Assembly: GCA_030040695.1 (NCBI GenBank)
Contig: JASHTE010000225.1
Location: 1 to 6,931 of the forward strand
DNA: 6,931 bases
Source of the DNA: Vulcanimicrobiota bacterium
GTDB lineage: Bacteria > Vulcanimicrobiota > Vulcanimicrobiia > Vulcanimicrobiales > Vulcanimicrobiaceae
Direction: 5' to 3'
How positions within the stretch are numbered: position 1 is the stretch's first letter; every line of letters begins with the position of its first letter. The notes beneath the pieces are model-generated. The model did not search any database and was not told the origin of the DNA. It saw only the letters and a list, made by a program, of their open reading frames with translations. A program made the position numbers and the translations under genes. Shown here in pieces: positions 1 to 5,371 of the stretch.

Positions 1-53
1 AGGTCAGCGACGTCCTCGCGAGCAAACTGAACGATTCCGTGCTCGCGGAGTAA
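1..53 (+). CDS. 3' end of an unidentified upstream gene (partial)
   Basis: Reading from base 3, the sequence is open for 16 codons (VSDVLASKLNDSVLAE) and ends at TAA 51-53. The other two plus frames give either an early stop or an arginine-rich, shadow-like peptide. The Leu/Ser/Asp composition looks like a real amphipathic C terminus, but 16 residues are too few to assign a family. The gene converges on the serine hydrolase that ends at 174. An 8-bp inverted repeat (17-24 and 40-47) lies in its last codons. It could still be a chance open frame. Confidence 0.45.
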   Translation, partial: VSDVLASKLNDSVLAE

Positions 54-67
54 GGCGTGCGCATGGT

Positions 68-90
68 CGAGCGAAGGGAGGGCTCGCTCG
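68..90. terminator. stem-loop in the convergent intergenic gap
   Basis: A perfect 7-bp inverted repeat, CGAGCGA (68-74) and TCGCTCG (84-90), flanks a 9-base loop. It sits 14 bp after the TAA of the upstream partial gene, in the 120-bp gap between two convergent stop codons, where a bidirectional terminator would be expected. No T-run follows on either strand, so it is not a canonical intrinsic terminator. Stems of this length are fairly common by chance in GC-rich DNA. Nothing else is recognisable in 54-173. Confidence 0.25.
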
Positions 91-173
91 CGCCGGCTTG
101 GCATCGACTTCAAGGTAAGCATGCGCCGTGACGTACCCACCGCCACAGCGAAGAAAACCAAGCTAGAGGTTCC

Positions 174-1889
174 CTAGGGCAAGTCGAGGCGGTAGAGACC
201 GAACTCGTCGATCCACATTCTCTGCGCCTTACCGCCCGCGACTGCGTCGAAACGCACGATGTCGGAGCCGGCGGCGAACGAGCCATCCGGCCGCGGCGTG
301 AGCGGCTGCAACCCGTCGAGCGTCAACACGCCCTTGACAACGAGAACGCGCGCAACCTCCGGCGATCCCCAGAACGCATTCTCATACCTGCCGGCGTACG
401 CATTCCATGCGACTGGATAGCGCCACGAGCGCGGCCCGGAATAGGCGGCGTTTGCAAACCACTGCGAGCCGTACGTTACCTGATCGACGCGCCCGCGTGG
501 GTCGCGCAAGAACCTGAAGAGGAAGAGGGGATACCGGGGATCCGAAGACCAGAAAAGGTCGGGGCCGCGCGGATAGAGTGCGTAGCGCGCACCATTGCGC
601 TCGACAATAGAAAGATGCGTGTCGCCCTCTATCGAGAGAGCGGATCCGTCATTGGCAGTGTAAGTGCCCGCGTACTGCCGCGCATTCGCAACGTACGCGA
701 GATCGCGAGCCGGCGGCGGAGCGGGCAACGGCAATCCGAGCTGCTGCGCGCGCAAGACTCGCATCGCGTAGAGGACGATCGCGCATGGGTGCAAGGGCGC
801 CTCGACGAGATTCGCCATCGCGATCACTGCAAATCCACGCGTGAGATTCGCCTGCATGCATGCGGTGTAGCCCGAGACACCGCCTGTGTGGCCGATGAGA
901 TGGTCACCGTTCTCATCGAAGACCGAGAGCCCAAAGCCGTAGCGCTTATAGTACGAGGGCGCCTCGGCGAGCTCGATCCCCGCCGAGCCGGCCGGCTCAC
1001 CGTTCCGGTAACGATCCGCGTGCGTCATCGCTGCGAACGTTGCGGCGGAGAGAAGTCTCGTACCGTTCTCCGTGACGCCGCCGTTGAGGTAGAAGCGAAG
1101 GTAGCGTGCCATATCCTCGGGTGTCGAGAGCACCGAGCCCGCTGGATCGACGAAGTCGAACGTGCGGGACGGCACGAGCGCAGGGTGAATCGATGGGGGG
1201 CGATCCGCGTCACGGTACTCGTAGCCGCTCGCCGCGACTGCCTGGGTTTCCGGAGTAAAGACGGGATAGCTCTGCGCCATGCCGATCGGCCCGAAGACGC
1301 GCGCTTGTAACGCGCTCGCCCACGGGCGATGATCCACGGCGGCGACGATCGCGCCGACGGTGGCGAATCCATCGTTCGAGTACGACCATGACGTTCCAGG
1401 AACGAACAGCGTGTGCGCGTCGCGCAGCGCGTAGATGCTGTAGATGTAACCCGGCGTGAGGGTGTAGTCGTCGGGGATGCCGGCAGTGTGCGAGAGCAGC
1501 TCGTGCACGAGAATCGGATTACCGCCCGAGTGGATTGAGAACCAGGGGAGATAGCGCTGTACCGGTGCATCGAGATCGACGCGATGCTCGTCGCGGAGCT
1601 CGAGAAGACTGAGCGCCGTCATCGACTTCGTGATCGAGCCGATCGCGAAACGCGTTTGAGGCGTGACCGGGCTGCGTGCCTCGACGTTTGCGTATCCCAG
1701 CGTGATAATCGCCAGGGTGTGCGTGCGATCCGTGACGGCGATGGACAGCCCCGGTGTTCCCTGCGCCGCCATCGCCGCGGGGGCGTAGGCGCGAATCGCG
1801 GCGAGGGCATCGGTGAGGGACGGCGACGGCGGCGCCGAGGAAGGCGCGACGAGCGTCAGCGCGAGCAGCGGGACGAGGGCGGTGCGCAT
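174..1889 (-). CDS. exported serine hydrolase, beta-lactamase/DD-peptidase (S12) family
   Basis: This is a 571-residue SxxK-type serine hydrolase, probably acting outside the membrane. An N-terminal signal peptide is visible (Arg2, hydrophobic 4-15, likely cleavage near Ser-Ser-Ala 19). The catalytic domain spans about 25-380 and shows all family boxes: S85-I-T-K88 (nucleophile and general base), LLSHTAGI at 131-138, Y170-S-N172, and H334-T-G-G replacing the KTG box of true class C beta-lactamases. The His variant is usual in esterases, aminopeptidases and penicillin-binding-protein-like enzymes of S12, so beta-lactam hydrolysis should not be assumed; the substrate is unknown. Residues about 404-571 form two lipocalin-like modules (YAGTY at 407, YAGRY at 498). 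The start at 1889 is chosen because AGGAGA lies just upstream and the signal peptide follows. The frame stays open another 300 codons upstream, antisense to cysK, but that part is a shadow. It is divergent from cysK, and an SOS-like palindrome lies 14 bp upstream. Confidence 0.93.
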   Translation of the reverse strand: MRTALVPLLALTLVAPSSAPPSPSLTDALAAIRAYAPAAMAAQGTPGLSIAVTDRTHTLAIITLGYANVEARSPVTPQTRFAIGSITKSMTALSLLELRDEHRVDLDAPVQRYLPWFSIHSGGNPILVHELLSHTAGIPDDYTLTPGYIYSIYALRDAHTLFVPGTSWSYSNDGFATVGAIVAAVDHRPWASALQARVFGPIGMAQSYPVFTPETQAVAASGYEYRDADRPPSIHPALVPSRTFDFVDPAGSVLSTPEDMARYLRFYLNGGVTENGTRLLSAATFAAMTHADRYRNGEPAGSAGIELAEAPSYYKRYGFGLSVFDENGDHLIGHTGGVSGYTACMQANLTRGFAVIAMANLVEAPLHPCAIVLYAMRVLRAQQLGLPLPAPPPARDLAYVANARQYAGTYTANDGSALSIEGDTHLSIVERNGARYALYPRGPDLFWSSDPRYPLFLFRFLRDPRGRVDQVTYGSQWFANAAYSGPRSWRYPVAWNAYAGRYENAFWGSPEVARVLVVKGVLTLDGLQPLTPRPDGSFAAGSDIVRFDAVAGGKAQRMWIDEFGLYRLDLP

Positions 1890-1892
1890 GGC

Positions 1893-1898
1893 TCTCCT
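1893..1898 (-). promoter_or_regulatory. ribosome binding site of the serine hydrolase gene
   Basis: On the minus strand AGGAGA lies 3 bases before the ATG at 1889. It is the only strong Shine-Dalgarno sequence positioned before a start in this window, and it fixes the start of the serine hydrolase inside a frame that continues open for another 900 bases. The spacing is on the short side. Confidence 0.75.
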
Positions 1899-1902
1899 TT
1901 TA

Positions 1903-1916
1903 CGAACAAGCGTTCG
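1903..1916. promoter_or_regulatory. candidate LexA operator (Gram-positive-type SOS box)
   Basis: CGAACAAGCGTTCG is a perfect 5-bp inverted repeat with a 4-bp centre. It matches the established Bacillus/actinobacterial SOS-box consensus (CGAAC-RNRY-GTTCG) at every position, including the R-N-R-Y centre (A-A-G-C). It lies between two divergent genes, 14 bp upstream of the serine hydrolase ATG and 39 bp upstream of the cysK ATG. No lexA, recA or other SOS gene is visible in the window, and neither neighbour is a classical SOS gene, so function is inferred only from the motif. Confidence 0.45.
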
Positions 1917-1920
1917 ATGC

Positions 1921-1944
1921 AACAGCGGGTACAGTCGCGCTGTT
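1921..1944. promoter_or_regulatory. inverted repeat in the cysK promoter region, possible operator
   Basis: AACAGCG (1921-1927) and CGCTGTT (1938-1944) form a perfect 7-bp inverted repeat around a 10-base spacer. A nested ACAG-N5-CTGT repeat (1931-1943) shares its right half. The element spans the place where the -35 box and spacer of the proposed cysK promoter would lie and touches the -10-like hexamer, so a protein bound here could block transcription. I do not recognise the motif as belonging to a named cysteine regulator. As RNA it could also fold into a hairpin, but only if transcription starts upstream of it. Confidence 0.4.
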
Positions 1945-1949
1945 ACACT
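1944..1949 (+). promoter_or_regulatory. -10-like hexamer placed for leaderless cysK transcription
   Basis: TACACT keeps the TA...T skeleton of a sigma-70 -10 box and occupies -12 to -7 relative to the cysK ATG. Transcription would therefore start at or next to the A of the start codon. No purine-rich Shine-Dalgarno sequence exists between 1930 and 1955. Both points match leaderless genes as known from Actinobacteria and Deinococcus. No convincing -35 box is seen. Confidence 0.4.
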
Positions 1950-1955
1950 CTTATC

Positions 1956-2924
1956 ATGGCACGAATCTACGAAAATCTCGCCGATACCTTCGGCAACACT
2001 CCTCTCGTGAAGATACCGCGCCTGGCGCGCGATGCCGGCGCGACGATCCTCGTCAAGATGGAATCGTTCAATCCGGCCGGCTCCGTGAAAGATCGCATCG
2101 GTGTCGCGATGATCGAGGCGGCCGAGCGTGACGGGCGTTTGCGGCCGGGGATGACGATCCTCGAGCCGACCAGCGGCAACACCGGCATAGCGCTCGCCTT
2201 CGTCGCGGCAGCGAAAGGTTATCCATGTATTCTCGTCATGCCGGAGACGATGACGATCGAGCGACGTAACCTGCTCAAGGCGTACGGCGCTCAGGTCGTG
2301 CTGACACCGGGCCCGCAAGGAATGAAAGGCGCCGTTGCGCGCGCGGAGGAGATTCGCGCCCAACAGCCTTCGAAGTACTTCGTGCCGCAACAGTTCGACA
2401 ACCCGGCAAATCCCGAGATCCATCGCCGCACGACTGCTGAGGAGATCTGGCGCGATACCGACGGAACGGTCGACGTGGTCGTCTCGGCGATCGGTACCGG
2501 CGGCACGATCACCGGAGTCGGGCAGATTCTCAAAGCACGCAAAGCGAGCGTCGTCATGATCGCTGTCGAGCCCGACGCATCGCCCGTGCTCTCGGGCGGG
2601 AGCCCGGGTCCGCACAAAATCCAAGGAACCGGGGCCGGATTCGTGCCGAGCGTTCTCGACACGGCGATCTACGAAGAGGTGATCCGCGTCACGGACGCCG
2701 ACGCGATCGAAACGGCGCGACGGGCGGCACGCGAGGAGGGCATGCTCGTCGGCATTTCGAGCGGGGCGAATATCTGGGCCGCGCTCCAAGTGGCGCAGCG
2801 CCCGCGATTCAGAGGAAAGACGATCGTCACCTTCGCATGCGATACAGGGGAGCGGTATTTGAGCAACCCAGTCTTCAGCGAACAGGAGGCGATCGTCGTG
2901 GAACCGGCCCTGGCGGGAACGTGA
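1956..2924 (+). CDS. cysK: cysteine synthase A (O-acetylserine sulfhydrylase)
   Basis: This is a 322-residue cytosolic PLP enzyme that converts O-acetylserine plus sulfide to cysteine, at the usual CysK length. Visible motifs: NPAGSVKDR with the Schiff-base Lys45; TSGNTG at 72-77, the substrate-binding loop; [16 protein letters not shown] at 97-112, a CysK/CysM-diagnostic stretch; GTGGT at 180-184, the PLP phosphate loop; [12 protein letters not shown] at 220-231, where the usual Ile of QGIGAG is Thr; and SSGAN at 268-272, which holds the Ser contacting the pyridine nitrogen. The ATG at 1956 is chosen because the protein then begins exactly at the conserved N terminus ([15 protein letters not shown]). 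The 124 open codons further upstream lie over the divergent serine hydrolase and are a shadow. It is the first gene of a four-gene plus-strand cluster, and its TGA overlaps the start of the next gene. Preference for O-phosphoserine, or a cystathionine beta-synthase-like role, cannot be excluded but is less likely. Confidence 0.95.
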   Translation: MARIYENLADTFGNTPLVKIPRLARDAGATILVKMESFNPAGSVKDRIGVAMIEAAERDGRLRPGMTILEPTSGNTGIALAFVAAAKGYPCILVMPETMTIERRNLLKAYGAQVVLTPGPQGMKGAVARAEEIRAQQPSKYFVPQQFDNPANPEIHRRTTAEEIWRDTDGTVDVVVSAIGTGGTITGVGQILKARKASVVMIAVEPDASPVLSGGSPGPHKIQGTGAGFVPSVLDTAIYEEVIRVTDADAIETARRAAREEGMLVGISSGANIWAALQVAQRPRFRGKTIVTFACDTGERYLSNPVFSEQEAIVVEPALAGT

Positions 2925-4366
2925 TTATCGAGGCGCCTTCCTACGCGCAGCTGTACCTCTTTATTGGGGGCGAGAGGATCGACGCTCGCGCGCGCGAGCG
3001 CCTGTCAGTAATCAACCCGGCGACGGGCGAGCGCATCGGCGACCTTCCCGTCGCAACCGACGGGGATTTGCAGCGCGCGCTCGCTGCCGCGGAGCGCGGC
3101 TTTGCTCGATGGAGAAGCGTCTCGGCTTTCGATAGGGCGAGGATCCTTCACGGTGCAGCGGTGCTCGTCCGCGAGCGCGCGGAGAATATCGCGCGCACGA
3201 TGACGACCGAACAGGGGAAAGTTCTCGTCGAGTCTCGGGCGGAAGTGGTCGCCTGCGCCGAACTCTTCGACTGGGTTGCAGAGGAGGGACGCCGCGCTTA
3301 CGGGCGCGTCGTGCCGTCGCGCTCGCCCGCGATCCGCCAGCTCGTGCTGCGCGAACCGGTCGGGCCCGTCGCAGCCTTCACGCCGTGGAACTTCCCGGCG
3401 ATCACGCCTGCGCGGAAACTTGCGGGCGCCCTCGGCGCCGGATGCTCGATCGTCATCAAACCGGCCGAGGAGACTCCCGCCACGGCTCTTGCGTTGCTGG
3501 AAGCTCTGCTCGACGCCGGTGTCGAGCCGGAGGCCGTTTCGATGCTCTTCGGCGATCCCGCACACATCTCGAAGACGCTCATCGCCTCACCGATCATTCG
3601 TAAGGTCTCCTTTACGGGGTCGATCGCAGTTGGGAAGCAACTCGCGCACCTCGCGGCCGATGGAACGAAACGCATGACGCTCGAGCTCGGTGGCCACGCA
3701 CCGGTTATCGTCAGCGAGCACGCCGACCTCGCCCGCGCCGTCAACATGTCCGTCGCTGCAAAATATCGAAACGCGGGACAGGTCTGCGTCTCTCCTTCGC
3801 GCTTCATCGTTCATCGATCCATCTACGACGCCTTCGTCGATCGCTTCACCGCGAAGGCTGCGGGCCTGCGGATCGGCAACGGCCTTGACGAGCAGACGCA
3901 GATGGCGTCTCTTGCCAACGAGCGCCGCCGCAGCGGGATCGACGCGCTCGTCCGCGATGCGCTCGAACGCGGAGCGACCGCGAGAACCGGCGGCAGCGCA
4001 ATCGATGGGCCGGGTTTCTTCTATCAAGCGACGGTCTTGACCGACCTTCCAGCCGACACACGCGTGCTGCACGAGGAGCCGTTCGGCCCTGTGGCGACGA
4101 TCACGGCTTTCGACGCTCTCGACGAAGCGATCGGCGAGGCAAACCGTCTTCCGTATGGGCTTTCGGCGTACGCGTTCACGCAAGACCTTGCGGAGTCGAT
4201 CGCCATTTCGGAACGCGTCGAGACCGGAATGCTCGGTATCAATCATTTTGGTATAGCGCTCGCCGAGCTTCCATTCGGCGGCGTGAAGGCGTCGGGGTAC
4301 GGCTCGGAAGGCGGGACTGAAGGCCTCGACTCTTATACGGTGACGAAATCAGTTACGATGGCGTAA
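2921..4366 (+). CDS. NAD(P)-dependent aldehyde dehydrogenase, succinate-semialdehyde dehydrogenase-like
   Basis: This 481-residue protein has the full length of the aldehyde dehydrogenase superfamily, which oxidises aldehydes to acids with NAD(P)+. Catalytic elements in order: PWNFP with Asn157 (oxyanion hole), Lys180 in IKPAEE (cofactor binding), FTGS..VG at 231-238 (Rossmann turn), Glu255 in LELGG (general base), Cys289 in NAGQVC (nucleophile, 34 residues after the Glu as is standard), and EEPFGP at 385-390. The C-terminal run [21 protein letters not shown] and the NAGQVCVSP active-site context recall enzymes annotated as succinate-semialdehyde or 2-oxoglutarate-semialdehyde dehydrogenases; the real substrate is open. 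GTG 2921 is preferred: it gives a GTGA overlap with the cysK stop (translational coupling) and a family-like N terminus. The ATG at 2837 would add 28 unlike residues read from cysK. An 18-bp palindrome lies at 2983-3000. Confidence 0.92.
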   Translation: MIIEAPSYAQLYLFIGGERIDARARERLSVINPATGERIGDLPVATDGDLQRALAAAERGFARWRSVSAFDRARILHGAAVLVRERAENIARTMTTEQGKVLVESRAEVVACAELFDWVAEEGRRAYGRVVPSRSPAIRQLVLREPVGPVAAFTPWNFPAITPARKLAGALGAGCSIVIKPAEETPATALALLEALLDAGVEPEAVSMLFGDPAHISKTLIASPIIRKVSFTGSIAVGKQLAHLAADGTKRMTLELGGHAPVIVSEHADLARAVNMSVAAKYRNAGQVCVSPSRFIVHRSIYDAFVDRFTAKAAGLRIGNGLDEQTQMASLANERRRSGIDALVRDALERGATARTGGSAIDGPGFFYQATVLTDLPADTRVLHEEPFGPVATITAFDALDEAIGEANRLPYGLSAYAFTQDLAESIAISERVETGMLGINHFGIALAELPFGGVKASGYGSEGGTEGLDSYTVTKSVTMA

Positions 4367-4390
4367 GGGCGCGAGCCGTTCGTTGAGCGC

Positions 4391-5371
4391 GTGATCGTCG
4401 AAGTCACACGCGGGGATCTCGTCGAGTCGGTTCATCATGTTGCTGCCTGCGCCTGTAACGTTCAAGGTGAGGTCGTGCTGGCGGTCGGCGATGTCGACGC
4501 GCCTGTCTATCTACGTTCCGCCGCCAAGCCCTTCATCGCCGCCGCAGTGGTCGCCGCGGGCGCGCGGGAGCGCTTCGTCTTAGACGACAGAGAGATTGCC
4601 GTGATGGCCGGCTCACACTCGGGGCAGCTCTTCCATCTCAAGGCCGTGCGCTCGATCCTCCGCAAAATCGGGATGGATGAGTCGGCGCTCCTCTGCGGTG
4701 CGCATCTACCGTACAACGAGAAGGCAATGCTCGCGATGCTCAAACGAGGCGAGGCGCCACGGCCGATCCACAACAACTGCTCGGGAAAGCACGCGGGCAT
4801 TCTCGCCCTCTGCCGCCTGCTCGATGCCGATCCGGCGACGTACCTCGACCCGAAGCATCCGGCGCAGCGCTCGATACTCGCCTTTTGTGCTCGCATGTCC
4901 GACGAAGATCCGCAACGGTGGCGCCTCGGAATCGACGGGTGCGGCATCCCGACATACGCGATCTCGCTGCGCCATGCCGCGCTCTCGTTCGCGCGCCTCG
5001 CCTCCGGCAATGGAGTCGACGCAACCGATGCCGCCGCCCTCGCAGTCGTACGCGCGGCGATGCTTGCGCGCCCCGAGTATGTGGCGGGCACGGGAGAGTT
5101 CGACAGCGAGCTGATGCGCGTGACGGACGGCGGCGTTCTCTCGAAAGGCGGTGCCGAAGGCGTGCATGGTGTCGCCATGCTCGCGCAGGGATGCGGCTTC
5201 GTCTCCAAGGTGCTCGACGGTGCCGCGCGTGCGCGGGCTCCCGCCTCGCTCGCGTTGCTGCACCGCCTCGGGGCTCTCAGCGCCGAGCAGATGGAAAAGC
5301 TTGGGCGGTTCGCGCGCCCCGTCGTGTATAATCGGGCCGGACGTGCCGTTGGAGAACTTCGCCCAACCTGA
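4391..5371 (+). CDS. L-asparaginase, Rhizobium etli (class 3, thermolabile AnsA/AsnII) type
   Basis: This 326-residue protein belongs to the Asparaginase_II family, which hydrolyses asparagine to aspartate and ammonia and is unrelated to E. coli AnsA/AnsB. The residues described for the R. etli enzyme ReAV are all present at matching spacing: Ser43-x-x-Lys46 in RSAAKPF (ReAV Ser48/Lys51), Ser75 in AGSHSG (Ser80), Cys130 in HNNCSGKHAG (Cys135, zinc ligand), Cys184 in IDGCGIPT (Cys189, zinc ligand) and Lys252 in SKGGAEG (Lys263). The fold of this family resembles serine beta-lactamases. The GTG at 4391 is used because the conserved MIVEVTRGDLVES start begins there. An in-frame TAA (the aldehyde dehydrogenase stop) lies only 24 bp upstream, so no much longer version exists. 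No clear Shine-Dalgarno sequence is seen, so translation may be coupled to the upstream gene. Its last 29 bases overlap the proposed metH start. Confidence 0.93.
   Translation: MIVEVTRGDLVESVHHVAACACNVQGEVVLAVGDVDAPVYLRSAAKPFIAAAVVAAGARERFVLDDREIAVMAGSHSGQLFHLKAVRSILRKIGMDESALLCGAHLPYNEKAMLAMLKRGEAPRPIHNNCSGKHAGILALCRLLDADPATYLDPKHPAQRSILAFCARMSDEDPQRWRLGIDGCGIPTYAISLRHAALSFARLASGNGVDATDAAALAVVRAAMLARPEYVAGTGEFDSELMRVTDGGVLSKGGAEGVHGVAMLAQGCGFVSKVLDGAARARAPASLALLHRLGALSAEQMEKLGRFARPVVYNRAGRAVGELRPT
5327..5332 (+). promoter_or_regulatory. perfect TATAAT hexamer just before the metH start
   Basis: TATAAT lies inside the asparaginase 3' end (encoding part of Val-Tyr-Asn), 10 bases before the GTG proposed as the metH start. 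Transcription from it would begin around 5339-5341 and give metH a leader of only a few bases. A good -35 box is missing: TTGGGC at 5301 is the best candidate but has a 20-base spacer. An A/T hexamer stands out in this GC-rich setting, though it may simply be coding sequence. Confidence 0.3.

Noticed and set aside
615..1310. A 231-codon plus-strand open frame opposite the serine hydrolase
   Set aside because: Arg-rich shadow composition, and the minus strand here encodes conserved catalytic boxes of the hydrolase.
174..1889. True antibiotic-resistance beta-lactamase
   Set aside because: The KTG box is replaced by HTG and the protein carries an extra C-terminal domain; this pattern fits general S12 hydrolases, not a class C resistance enzyme.
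1584..1955. Upstream extension of cysK by 124 codons
   Set aside because: It crosses the divergent serine hydrolase N terminus and is Arg-rich; the CysK family begins at the ATG at 1956.
1890..1955. Cysteine- or SAM-responsive riboswitch upstream of cysK
   Set aside because: The gap is only 66 bp, shared by two divergent genes, and shows no conserved riboswitch core.
1890..2789. A 300-codon upstream extension of the serine hydrolase frame, antisense to cysK
   Set aside because: It is rich in Arg/Asp/His with no family motifs, lies opposite a clear cysK, and the ATG at 1889 has both a Shine-Dalgarno sequence and a following signal peptide.
2837..2920. ATG 2837 as the aldehyde dehydrogenase start
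   Set aside because: It would overlap cysK by 88 bases and add residues unlike any aldehyde dehydrogenase N terminus; GTG 2921 gives a coupled 4-bp overlap.
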